NCBI GenBank assembly: GCA_007115705.1
Contig: QXEO01000548.1
Location: forward strand, 9,746,383 to 9,810,382
Source of the DNA: Dactylis glomerata
Lineage: Eukaryota > Streptophyta > Magnoliopsida > Poales > Poaceae
Direction of reading: 5' to 3'
Length of the DNA stretch: 64,000 nt
Below, one piece after another: positions 52,848 through 64,000 of this stretch (the stretch's first letter is position 1; every line of letters begins with the position of its first letter). Position numbers and translations under genes: made by a program. A model generated the notes under the pieces. The model had not been told where the DNA came from. It saw nothing but the letters and a program-made list of their open reading frames with translations, and searched no databases.

Positions 52848-54421
52848 TTTGATATGCATATCTATCGTATCTACTCCTCTGAATATATGCTGGTTAATCT
52901 TGCGTACGTAGACGGATACGTACAGCAGCACGGTCTCCTCCCATTGCGTAGCAAGAGCTGCGCCGCAAATCAGACCGCTGGAGATTTCCATCCGCCTAGA
53001 GTCTGGAAGCAATCTCTTCACCGTGGCGCTCTCGGTCGGCATCGGTGAGGAGGTTGACCACGGGGCACAGGTTATGTTCTGCAGGTCGCTCCAAGCACTT
53101 TGTAACTGATAACATCTGCAGGTTCTTGCAAAAGTTCAGGCCCAACATCTCTAGCATATAGATTGCTCGTGGTAGAAGAACCTTGAGATCTTAATTAGAA
53201 ACACAACTTGCCACATTCAGATTTCAGAGATTAGGTTCAGAGGAGAAAGCAGCAACGTTCAGATGCGGTCAGGAGCATGTAGCATCCATGCCAATTCCCC
53301 TCAAAGATGGCCAAGAGTCGGGAGGCGGACCTGCATTCAAGGTGCTGCTTGAGCCCTGAGGCAAGCAGCGACGACATGCGGCACGTGGATTCGGGTGAGG
53401 GAGCGTCGGCCGCGAGAAAATGACAGAGAACTATCACAATTGGGGTGACGGTGTGAGCAAACTACCAAAATGGTTACGCGGGACACATGACTACCACTTT
53501 TGGGGCTGGACCGTGACACAGAGCACTGATTTTCTAATTTAACCGTGTTTAACCATTTTCTGACACATTGGGCCCATCTGTCAGTCCTACGTGGCAAAGA
53601 TTAGATAAATTATACTATTTTGCCAATATTTTCTTTAAAAACACATAAATTTTTACACTCAGGGGGCTCTAGCCCAGAGGCTGACTATAGGGGCCCACTG
53701 CCACATCAGCTAGACCATTTGGTCTAACCGGTCAAAGCACGGCCGACAGTACGACAATGCTCCGGCGATGGCCGGAGCTGTGCTCCAGCACGCGCGCAAA
53801 CCGTGGGGAAGGGAGGACAGGAGCGGGTGCTCGCCCTGGTGCTCGCTGGAGACCCGGAGAAAGTGGTGGGGGCGACATGGACAACGACAAGGGGTCAAAT
53901 CGTGTGGTGGCCGGCAACGGGGAACAATCGTGGCGGCGGCGATTCCGGGCGCAGGACATCGATTCCTTCGACGGGCATGTTCCTATCGGCACTGCGGAGC
54001 TGAGGAAGGCGAGCGAGAGGATGGGGATGTCCCGGAGTGGCAGATCGACGACGACAACATGCCGGCCGGAGGCAGAGAGGACGCATTGGCGTCGTCGATT
54101 GAGCACGCCTTGAGCCGCGGATGCGTGCTGGTTAAGCTCCGTCAGCCGCCGCACGTAGGTGAGCTACGCTACCAGGGGATAAGCTAGCTGCTCCCTGCTC
54201 GCCGGCACCACGTGCTCATGAACGCCTTCAGCGGCCACCAGATGTAGAGAAGGGGAGGCTGTCGGCGAGCTACAAGGGAGGAGAAGGGCGGCGCACGAGG
54301 ATGCCCGTTGATGAGCAGAACAAGCGCGGCGGGGTGGGTGGCGGTGGCAGTCTCCGGCGAGCAGGTGGCGGAGGCGGCCGTGGAGGGAGACACATGGGGA
54401 TGAGCACAAGGGGGTGAGGTC
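52848..54421. other. Intergenic region without a supported gene
   Basis: On the minus strand about 53200-52950 gives a short leucine-rich phrase (LGLNFCKNLQMLSV) that might be a relic of an LRR-type gene, but no frame continues. GC-rich frames at 53757-54187 lack any family resemblance or codon-level support. No transposon ends are clear before the LTR at 54422. Confidence 0.35.
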
Positions 54422-55029
54422 TGATACGTCCAAAACGTATCTACTTTCCCGAACACTTTTGCTATTGTTTCTCCTCTAATTTGTGTGTTTTGAATACAAC
54501 TAACACGGACTAACGTTGTTTTCAGCAGAATTGCTCTAGTGTCTCTTTTTGTGCAGAAATCCAACTTTCATTAAAAATTCGGGAAAAATCATCAAAAATC
54601 CTATTTCACCAAAAGACCCACGGAGCCAGAAGACGAGACGGAGTGGAGGCACGAGGCCTCCACACACACAGGGGGCGCGGCCCAGCCCTGGTCGCGCCCA
54701 CATGTTGTGAGGACGGCTCGGCCGTCTCCTCGACCTCTTCTTTCGCCTACATATACCCCTTGACCTGAAAATATCGGGGAGACGGCATTTTTCCCAGATA
54801 GACTTCCGCTGCGCCGCCGCCATCAGAAACCGCGATTCGGAACCAAAAAACTCCGTTCTGACACCCTGCCGGGACAGGGATTTGGAGGAGATCTTCATCA
54901 CCATCATCATCGACGTCACTCCATCGACCATCCATGACTCCCCCATCCATGTGTGAGTAATTCCCCCCGCTGTAGGTGAGGGGATGGTAGGGATTGGATG
55001 AGATTATTCATGTAATTTGATATGAGATT

Positions 55030-56723
55030 TGCTGGCGTTTGATGGCGTGTAGCAGACAGTCCTTGTGCGTGGTGAATGACCAGCCCGTTGGGAACCCCAA
55101 GAGCAAGGTATGATGAGTATAGCAGCTAGTTTTCCCTCAGTTAAGAAACCAAAGTTTAATATCATTCAGGACAAAAGCAGACAGCGACGACTGAAGGTGA
55201 TGCAGACTGACTTAATAACACTCCAACAAGGGCGCCGTTTAATGATACTTGTTGACTCATCTTCGGCCAGTAGCAACGCGGAACCTGCACACAACACAAC
55301 CAAGTACTTTGCTCCCAACTTGCGATGAGGTTGTCAATCTCACCGGTTTGCTTGAAACAAAGGTTATGAGTGTATCGAGTAGAAAACAGTAGAGTATGCG
55401 AGTAAAGTAAACAGTGCGAGTAAAATAAACAGTGCGAGTAAAGTAAACAGGTGATAGCAATATGATGAAAATAGGACCGGGGTCCACAGTTCACTAGTGG
55501 TGTCTCTCCATAAGATAAATAACACATGCTGGGTAAACAAATTACAGTTGGGCAATTGATAGAATAAAGATAAACATGATATGTCAAGAAGATCACTATG
55601 AGATTTACTCTGGGCATTACAACAAAATACATAGACCGCCATCCAACTGCATCTATGACTAATAATCCACTCCCGGGGATATCAATCCGAACACCCCATG
55701 AGTATTAAGTTGCGAACAACAGATAATTGCATTAAGCAAAGTGTGTAATGTAAACAAAGCATATGCCCTTGAGCATATGAATGTTGTTTTCTCCCTAGTA
55801 GCAACAGCACATCTACAACCTTAGAGGTTTCTGTCACTCCCCCAGGTTAAGCAGAGGCATGAACCCACTATCGAGCATAAATACCCCCTCTTGGAGTCAC
55901 TAGCAACTACTCGGCCAAGATAGCTACTAACAACGGAGAGCATGCAAGATCATAAACAACATAGAGATAACATAAGATAATATTCAGTACAGCAACTCAA
56001 TCATAAACATCAATATTCATCGGATCCCAACAAACCAAACATGTAGAATTACATAACGGTGATCTCAATCATGTAGGGCAGCTCATGAGATCTAAACATG
56101 AAGCACATGGTGCAGAAGACAACCATCTAGCTACTGCTATGGACCCATAGTCCAAGGTAGACTACTCACTCATCGCTCCGGAGGCAAGCATGGCGATGAA
56201 GAAGACCTCCGGTGGCGATTCCCCTCTCCGGCAGGGTGCCGGGAAGAGCTTCTGGACCCTCCCGATCTTCGGGTCGACGGCGGCGGCGGATCGCGATGTG
56301 TTCTGGAAAAGTGATCGGGTACTTAGGTTTTTTCCGTCGGGGGGTCTTTATAAGCGAAGGGGCGATGTCAGAGGTGGAGCCAGGCACCCTCACGCCAGGC
56401 TCACGCGGCCAGGGCCCTGGCCGCGCTGCCCTGGCGTGTGGGGCCCTGGTGGGCCCCCTCCTACTCTCCTTCGGATCTCTGGAAGCTTCCGGGTAAAATA
56501 AGACTTCAGGAACTTGTTTCGTCCAATTCCGAGAATATTTCCTGTGTATCACTTCTGAAACACAAAAACAGCAGAAAACAGGAAACTGGCACTGTGGCAA
56601 CTCGTTAATAGGTTAGTTCCGGAAAATGCATAAAAGTGCCACGAAGTGTAACGAAACAATAGGCAAATGGTGTAAAAATAAGCATGGAGCATCAAAAATT
56701 ATAGATACGTTGGAGACGTATCA
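55030..56723 (-). repeat. 3' LTR of the gag-protease element
   Basis: 1694 bp. The outer end reads TGCTGGCG on the plus strand; on the minus strand the LTR starts TGATACGTCTCC at 56723. A TATA-like box in the minus orientation lies near 56350. Confidence 0.92.
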
Positions 56724-59660
56724 AGCATCCCCAAGCTTAACTCCTGCTCGTCCTCGAGTAGGTAAGTGATAACAAAAGAATAATTTTTGAGGTGACATGC
56801 ACCTACACAATCTTGATCATATATGTAAGCATTTGTGAGCTGGGATCATAAGAACTTAAAACATGGGCATGAAGATATAATCTTGACAATAAGAACTTAG
56901 CAACCATGTTGTAAACATGCAAATGAACACAAACAAAAGATCATGAAAATGAAACAATGAAAGTCAAACGTGTGTTCAAATCATAAGGAAAAACATACAA
57001 ATGGTTTTCAGCTTGTCCTTCAAAGAGAGCAAAACATAAATGCATAGGACACCTTCAAGTTTAAGAGGGCGACTAGATACAAATAATTTAAGAACAAGTG
57101 AAACCAACAATATGAATCAATCAATGAACTTTGGGACAATGCATATCACACTAAGAATGACAACTATGCTCTCTTAATGGTGCATAAAGAAATAAGGTGG
57201 TGACTCAACATAAAAGTAGAAGAAAGGCCCTTCGCAGAGGGAAGCAGTGATTGCAAGTTTTATAACCTTCAAAAATTATGGTACTTACCGGCTTTGAGCT
57301 CTCATTGCCCCCATCATAAGCATCTTGTATGGTTAAAGTTAATGCGAGAACAATTATGATGCATATGCTTGACAAATCATAAGTTGAAAACCTCGTGCCC
57401 CGTGAATACGAGTACCCAAACCTCATGCTACTTTACTTAGAGTCCCAAGCAAGGCTCTTGTCATTGTAAGTATATGCATATCATTGAGAACCGCCAATGG
57501 GGTACCTCCGTGCCCGATGACATGGAACAAGCCCACACCAAAATGACAGGACAAGCAGACAATGAACACCTCGACATCTCTTTTATTTGCCTTTTGTTTA
57601 GCTTTTTATTGTGAGATGCGTCGTCGTATGTTCACCATGGGTATGCTGCAAATTTCCACCATGAATTATGCATGGCTTAGATTGGCGGCCCGGCGTTTCC
57701 CTAACACATATACAAACTCCATGATCCCCACAAGATTCCCAATTCATTTCACACCGCGGGCATCCATAAACAAAAGATCACGATATCAACTCAAATAAGA
57801 AGTGCAATGTTGAAAGCTTGCCCATGACTGCATGGCTGGGCTAGAATCCAACTTACAACTTGCAAGCATAACAACTCAACATAAGAGACCACAATGTCAA
57901 ATTTTTAAGAACAGGAAAAAGTAAAGTGTGCCTTCCGGTTCGTGAGAGCTTTACTGACCGAATTTCGCATAACACTGGTAAGAGTTTAATTTGAAGAGAT
58001 AATAAAAGCAAGTCAAATTTACTTGGAATAGCAAATTGCTAGTAGGTATGTATGGTGGACACTTTGGAAAACTTTGGCTTTTAGGAGTTGGATGCACGAG
58101 TAGAGCTCATACTCAATACAAGGCGAGGGCTAGCAAAAGACTGGGAGTGACCAACTAAGAGAGCAATAATGGCCATAATCATGCAAAGCGACAAAGCGAC
58201 ATTAAAAGAAGCATAAGATGGCATCAAAAGTCAAAAACTAAATGATCATAGAGGCTATTGGCGACTTTGTAAGAGTCTAACATGTGTGAGCATGCACCAA
58301 GTCAACCCAAATAAAGCATCAAGGAGAAAACCAAAATAATGCTTCCATACAATTAAAAACAACGCATGATTTTTTTCAAAGGCTCATTAAGCAATCTCAG
58401 TTATTTGAGACAAGTCATGCTACAGCAAAACCACTAAGCATACTATCAAAAGGACATCAAGCATGACATGAAAAAGCCTAAGCCGCAGTCTACACAAGCT
58501 CCTTCTTGTACCACTATTTTGCATAAAGCTTTTTCTCTTTTCCAACACCATTTGAAATTTTAAAAGACACCTCTTTTGATGAAAACCAATAAAGATCAGA
58601 GGCAAAAATACACCTTGATGAAAAGATATAACAAGGTCTGAACGCAAATCAAGGCGAAATCGAAAACCAAAAGCAGTAGCGGAAAAAGAAGAACACTCGA
58701 TTTTTAATAAGAGTGAAAACTAGAGCGTTCTTGGCAAATGAAAACGAGTACATCTCCTCCAAAAGGAAATTTGTTGGGGTCCAACCATTTATTTCAGCAA
58801 ACAAACAAACTAAACCAACTAAGAAAACTAAAACAACTGACGCTCCAAGAAAAACACATAGTGCATGAAGCAATAAAAATATAGTGTTTTGAAAGGTGAC
58901 CCGATTTTTGCCGATGAAGAAGGGGTGCCTCGGGGGCATCCCCAAGCTTTGACGCTTGTACTTCTTGGATATTTCTTGGGGTGATGCATGGGCATCCCCA
59001 AGCTTGAGCTTTTGTCCATTCTTCAACTCATCTCATCATTCTCCAATCCCTACATTTGAAAACTTCCTTCATACAAAACTAAACACAATTCTATTAGCAA
59101 CATTAGTGTAAGCATAACATATAATCAACCTCTTTTTGCTTCAGATTTCAACTCAAAACCACCACATATATAGCAAATACTACTGTAGCAACCCCCCCAA
59201 AAGTTCCGTGATCAAAAGAACTCAAAAGAAAGCGATAAAGTGGCAAACACAAATATTTGCAGAAATCTGTCAAAACTGAACAGCTCACAAAGGTCGAATT
59301 TTTTAGGGGTTTTCTGTTGCTCAAATCAAAAAGTGTTCAACTAACAAAAGTTTGGATATAACCTGGGGCATATGCACAAGAAATCGCAGGTCCAAAAGAT
59401 ATACAGAGAATTTATACGAATTGTTACGGTGCAGCACCGAAAACAGTTTCAGGACAGCAACATCCCCAAATCTTTACCTCGCTCGAATTAGAGGCTTCTC
59501 TTGGCACAAAGACGAAATAAACAAGATAAGGAGCGGTCATTACAGTAGTAATGACTTCCAAGACTCAAATAAAAGAAAAAGTACTGAAAATCAAACATTG
59601 GGTTATCTCCCAAGAGTGCTTTTCTTTAACGCCTTTGAGCTAGGCGCAGAAAATTGTGAA
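56724..59660. other. 3' noncoding region of the gag-protease element
   Basis: Reverse complement is homologous to 23288-26214. CATCCCCAA words (TTGGGGATG on the element strand) mark the polypurine tract (about 56726-56734) and internal copies near 58938, 58993 and 59461. A 78-codon frame antisense to the element, 57562-57798, differs from its counterpart at 25139-25375 by three residues. Confidence 0.75.
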
Positions 59661-61723
59661 TCAAGTAACATCAAGTGATGAAGCATCAAGCTCATAATTT
59701 GCTCTAAGAATAGAGTCAAAAAGTAATTTCTTTGTTTTCCTAGGGAAGTGTTCCATACCTTTCTTGAGTGGAAATTGATATTTGATAGTGCCTTCCCTCA
59801 TATCAATGATAGCACCTACAGTTCGAAGAAAGGGTCTTCCCAAAATAATAGGACATGAAGCATGGCATTCAACGTCCATAACAAGAAAATCAACGGGAAC
59901 AAGGTTATTGTTAACCACAATAAGAACATCATTAATCCTTCCCAAAGGTTTCTTCTTAGCAACATCAGCAATAGGAACATCAAAATAACATTTTTCAAGC
60001 GGTGGCAAATCAAGCATGTCATAAATTTTTCTAGGCATGATAGAAATACTAGCACCTAGATCACATAAAGCATGGCAATCATAACCATTAACATGCAAAT
60101 CAATGATGGGTTCCCAACCATCTTCTAACTTCTTGGGAACAGAGGCTTTTTGCTTCAACTTTTCATCCCTAATTTTCATAAGAGCATTGGTAATACGCTT
60201 AGTAAAAGCAATATTTAAAGAACTAGCATTGGGAGTCAAAGCAAGCTTTTGCAAGAACAAAATAACTTCAGATATATTTCAGCCATCAACATCAAAATCA
60301 TTAAAAGAAGTAGAGCTATCATCTCCAACGCTCCGAAAAATTTCAGCACTCTTTTGAGAAAAAGTTTTGGCAGTTTTAGGCTTTTTAACATAAGGAGTGG
60401 AAGTTTTCTCTACACCAATCAAAGTAAGAGGATTGCTAGCATTAGGAGCAACATCATTAGAGGTAGTAATGGTACATACCTTCATCTCTCTAGCCATCTC
60501 ATCTTCTCTTTCCCACCTGGCATGCAATTCCGCTAACAATCTAATATTTTCATCAATTCCAACTTGAATAGCATTAGCGGTAGCAAAAGCATTGTTCTCT
60601 TTCACATCATTAGGCAACACTTTTAATTTCAGAAGTTCAACATCATGAGCAAGGATATCAACTTTAGAAGCAAGAATATCAATCTTGCCTAACTTTTCCT
60701 CAATAGACTTGTTAAAAGCAGTTTGCTTACCGATGAAGTCCTTGAGCATTACCTCAAGCTCGGAGGGCGCGGCCCTAGTGTTGTTATAGGAATTACCATA
60801 AAATTACCATTACCATTACCATTGGTAGAAGGATACGGCCTATAATTGTTACTAGCAAAATTGTTCCTATAAGCATTGTTGTTAAAATTATTGTTTCTAA
60901 TGAAATTCACATCAACATGCTCTTCTTGAGCAACCAGAGAGGCCAAAGGAACATTATTTGGATCAACATGAGTCCTATCATTAGCAAGCATAGCCATAAT
61001 TGTATCAATCTTATCACTCAAGGAAGAGGTTTCCTCAACAGAATTTACCTTCTTACCTTGTGGAGCTCTCTCGGTGTGCCATTCGGAATAATTTACCATC
61101 ATGTTGTCAAGTAGCTTTGTTGCGGCGCCCAAGGTAAGGGACATAAAAGTGCCTCCAGCAGCTGAATCAAGTAGGTTCCTTGAAGAAAAATTTAGTCCTG
61201 CATAAAAAGTTTGGATAATCATCCAAGTAGTCAGTCCATGAGTGGGGCAATTCTTTATCATAGATTTCATTCTTTCCCAAGCTTGAGCAACATGTTCATT
61301 ATCAAACTGAGTAAACTTCATAATATTGCTACGCAAGGATATAATCTTAGCAGGAGGATAGTATCTACCAATAAAAGCATCCTTACACTTAGCCCAGGAA
61401 TCAATACTATTCTTAGTCAAAGACAGCAACCAATCTTTAGCTTTTCCTCTCAAAGAAAAAGGAAACAACTTGAGCTTAATAATATCACTTTCTACATCCT
61501 TATATTTCTGCATCTCACATAGCTCAACAAAATTGTTGAGATGAGCTGCAGCATCTTCAGTACTAGCACCAGAAAATTGCTCTTTCATAACAAGGTTCAA
61601 CAAAGCAGGCTTAATCTCATAAAAGTTTGCAGCAGGAGCAGGTGGTGCAATAGGAGTGCAGATAAAATCACTATTGTTTGTGCTAGTAAAGTCACACAAC
61701 TTGGTGTTTTCAGGATTGGCCAT
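59661..61723 (-). pseudogene. Gag-protease polyprotein with one frameshift and one nonsense codon
   Basis: Starts at the ATG at 61723 (MANPENTKLCDF). The retrotransposon gag domain is visible (FPFSLRGKAKDWLLSL, WAKCKDAFIGRYYP, FYAGLN). An Asn/Gly-rich stretch follows. At about 60800 one base seems lost from a T run (minus strand): the frame ends GPRPPSLR-stop while another frame continues NNTRAAPSELEVMLKDFIGK. That second segment runs to a TGA just after DFDVDG (about 60279-60281), beyond which the same frame continues into a DLGAS-type aspartic protease (HALCDLGASISIMPRK) and ends LDASSLDVT. There is no zinc knuckle and no pol. The protein would have assembled particles and matured them; this copy cannot make it whole. 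Confidence 0.82.
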
Positions 61724-61892
61724 TTCAGCAAAACGAAAGTAAACAAGTAAAAACAACTACCAAGGATTCTAATTTTTTTGGGTTTTTGATATAAAACGAT
61801 GCAGGTAAAATAAATAAAGTAAAGCAAAACAATAAAACAAAGTAAAGGATGTGTGTGCGAAAAACTCCCCTCGCAGAAGTCTTCCACTCTTC

Positions 61893-61910
61893 TCCCCGGC
61901 AACGGCGCCA
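61893..61910 (-). other. Primer-binding site of the gag-protease element
   Basis: On the minus strand TGGCGCCGTTGCCGGGGA, matching tRNA-Asp, ten bases from the LTR end. Confidence 0.88.
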
Positions 61911-61920
61911 GAAAAGAAGC

Positions 61921-63614
61921 TGCTGGCGTTTGATGGCGTGTAGCAGATAGTCCTTGTGCGTGGTGAATGACCAGCCCGTTGGGAACCCCAAGAGGAAGGT
62001 ATGATGAGTATAGCAGCTAGTTTTCCCTCAGTTAAGAAACCAAGGTTTAATATCGTTCAGGAGAAAAGCAGACAGCGACGACTGAAGGTGATGCATACTG
62101 GCTTAATAACACTCCAACAAGGGCGCCGTTTAACGATACTTGTTGACTCATCTTCGGCCAGTAGCAACGCGGAACCTGCACACAACACAACCAAGTACTT
62201 TGCTCCCAACTTGCGATGAGGTTGTCAATCTCACCGGTTTGCTTGAAACAAAGGTTATGAGTGTATCGAGTGGAAAACAGTAGAGTATGCGAGTAAAGTA
62301 AACAGTGCGAGTAAAATAAACAGTGCGAGTAAAGTAAACAGGTGATAGCAATATGATGAAAATAGGACTGGGGTCCACAGTTCACTAGTGGTGTCTCTCC
62401 ATAAGATAAATAACACATGCTGGGTAAACAAATTACAGTTGGGCAATTGATAGAATAAAGATAAACGTGATATGTCAAGAAGATCACTATGAGATTTACT
62501 CTGGGCATTACAACAAAATACATAGACCGCCATCCAACTGCATCTATGACTAATAATCCACTCCCGGGGATATCAATCCGAACACCCCATGAGTATTAAG
62601 TTGCGAACAACAGATAATTGCATTAAGCAAAGTGTGTAATGTAAACAAAGCATATGCCCTTGAGCATATGAATGTTGTTTTCTCCCTAGTAGCAATAGCA
62701 CATCTACAACCTTAGAGGTTTCTGTCACTCCCCCAGGTTAAGCAGAGGCATGAACCCACTATCGAGCATAAATACCCCCTCTTGGAGTCACTAGCAACTA
62801 CTCGGCCAAGATAGCTACTAACAACGGAGAGCATGCAAGATCATAAACAACATAGAGATAACATAAGATAATATTCAGTACAGCAACTCAATCATAAACA
62901 CCAATATTCATCGGATCCCAACAAACCAAACATGTAGAATTACATAACGGTGATCTCAATCATGTAGGGCAGCTCATGAGATCTAAACATGAAGCACATG
63001 GTGGAGAAGACAACCATCTAGCTACTGCTATGGACCCATAGTCCAAGGTAGACTACTCACTCATCGCTCCGGAGGCAAGCATGGCGATGAAGAAGACCTC
63101 CGGTGGCGATTCCCCTCTTCGGCAGGGTGCCAGGAAGAGCTTCTGGACCCTCCCGATCTTTGGGTCGACGGCGGTGGCGGATCGCGATGTGTTCTGGAAA
63201 AGTGATCGGGTACTTAGGTTTTTTCCGTCGGAGGGTCTTTATAGGCGAAGGGGCGATGTCAGAGGTGGAGCCAGGCGCCCTCACGCCAGGCTCGCGCGGC
63301 CAGGGCCCTGGCCGCGCCACCCTGGCGTGTGGGGCCCTGGTGGCCCCCCTCCTACTCTCCTTCGGATCTCTGGAAGTCTCCGGGTAAAATAAGACTTCAG
63401 GAACTTGTTTCGTCCAATTCCGAGAATATTTCCTGTGTATCACTTCTGAAACACAAAAACAGCAGAAAACAGGAAACTGGCACTGTGGCAACTCGTTAAT
63501 AGGTTAGTTCCGGAAAATGCATAAAAGTGCCACGAAGTGTAACGAAACAATAGGCAAATGGTGTAAAAACAAGCATGGAGCATCAAAAATTATAGATACA
63601 TTGGAGACATATCA
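61921..63614 (-). repeat. 5' LTR of the gag-protease element
   Basis: 1694 bp. On the minus strand it starts TGATATGTCTCCAATG, where two CG-to-CA/TG-type changes distinguish it from the other LTR's TGATACGTCTCCAACG. It ends ...CGCCAGCA. Confidence 0.92.
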
Positions 63615-64000
63615 AGATTGTTAGGGCATAGTGCCTAGTATCTTTATTTAGTGCCTATGACATTTTTGCAACTTGTTGTGCTTAATGCTTGTCACTTTGG
63701 GCCCGAGTGCCATGATTTCAGATCTGAACATGTTATTATTTCTATGATGATACTTGTTGTTTATGGTCTTATCTACAAGTTGTATACACATATTGTTGTC
63801 CAGAACCCGAGGCCCCAAAGTGACAGAAATTGGGATAACCGGAGGGGATGGCTACGATGTGAGGATCACATGTGTTCACCGAGTGTTAATGCTTTGCTCC
63901 GGTACTTTATTAAAAGGAGTACCTTAATTACCAGTAGTTTCCCTTGAGGCCCTACTGCAACAGGCTGGTAGGACAAAAGATGTCGTGCAAGTTTCTCCTT

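Larger units (their letters stand above)
55030..63614 (-). mobile_element. Gypsy-type element encoding gag-protease only
   Basis: Complete, 8585 bp, on the minus strand, with a perfect target duplication AGATT (55025-55029 and 63615-63619). LTRs 61921-63614 (5') and 55030-56723 (3') are both 1694 bp and differ at about 30 sites by eye (1.8%). The LTR family is that of the element at 4325-30011, with the same tRNA-Asp-type primer site (61910-61893). The coding region 61723-59661 gives gag and protease; reverse transcriptase, RNase H and integrase are absent and 2.9 kb of noncoding sequence follows. It is therefore non-autonomous even before its gag mutations. Confidence 0.92.
54422..64000 (+). 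mobile_element. Gypsy-type LTR (second family) interrupted by another element; runs off the right edge
   Basis: TGATACGTCCAAAACGTATC at 54422 starts an LTR that continues to 55029 and resumes at 63620 after the inserted element and its duplicated AGATT. It contains a TATA-like CTACATATACC near 54750. The resumed part (TTAGGGCATAGTGCC...GTAGTTTCCCTTGAGGCCC) matches a common Triticeae gypsy LTR remembered without a firm family name. Its end, and whether it is solo, lies beyond base 64000. Confidence 0.75.

Noticed and set aside
52950..53200. Possible LRR or NBS-LRR relic on the minus strand
   Set aside because: Only one short leucine-rich phrase is readable and it has no supporting motif or frame continuity.
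53757..54187. Overlapping GC-rich frames of 118-140 codons on both strands
   Set aside because: Several frames are open at once because of base composition; no motif, splice structure or family resemblance supports any of them.
60795..60805. Programmed ribosomal frameshift in gag
   Set aside because: No recognised slippery heptamer precedes the shift and the downstream frame also has a stop, so decay is simpler.

Overview
This window looks like nuclear DNA of a grass in the wheat/barley tribe (Triticeae). The basis is long LTRs starting TGATACGTC, a BARE/Angela-like Copia LTR starting TGTTGGAATTATGCC, 'CTCCCTCCG' Stowaway MITEs, tRNA-Asp-type primer sites (TGGCGCCGTTGCCGGGGA), and intron-containing plant genes. 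The tribe is an inference; the species cannot be fixed. All exon models come from reading splice signals, phases and remembered family sequences. No alignment or RNA evidence was available.

Layout. 1-2715: the 5' part of a RanBP2-type zinc-finger gene on the minus strand, like Arabidopsis At1g67325, and its upstream region. 2716-39249: a nested block of transposons about 36.5 kb long. The outermost member is a gypsy-type LTR element (2716-39249, target duplication TCGTC/TTGTC). A related element (4325-30011, TSD GGGTT) sits in its 5' LTR. That second element carries a 7.4 kb Mutator-like transposon (5431-12791, 9-bp TSD) and a nearly pristine Copia element (13574-22369, with an extra truncated copy at its left) in its 5' LTR, and a 2.2 kb solo-LTR-like insertion (26524-28717) in its 3' LTR. 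The outer element's internal region also holds a 3.3 kb short LTR element (32370-35633) and a 5'-truncated LINE (36274-36722). LTR divergence counted by eye falls in the order expected from the nesting: outer about 5%, inner about 2.6%, small LTR element about 0.6%, Copia about 0.1%.

39250-54421: a gene island. It holds a truncated SNF7/VPS32-like gene (plus), COP9 signalosome subunit 7 (minus, nine coding exons, complete), and head-to-head with it a GRF-type zinc-finger gene broken by a frameshift. Four Stowaway MITEs and a few minisatellites are scattered among them. 54422-64000: another gypsy LTR, interrupted by a complete 8.6 kb gypsy element on the minus strand (55030-63614, TSD AGATT). 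That element encodes gag and protease only, both mutated.

The most interesting system is the gypsy family itself. All three elements have tRNA-Asp-type primer sites, related LTRs and shared 3' noncoding regions, and all lack reverse transcriptase and integrase. One carries gag-protease. In the other two, exactly that interval is replaced by an open reading frame of 197-198 codons with no domain I recognise, open in two elements whose predicted proteins are only about 83% identical. A second point of interest is the Mutator-like element, which besides its PB1-MULE transposase carries a small coiled-coil/tail-anchored protein gene and an ORF built of three 56-57-residue repeats.
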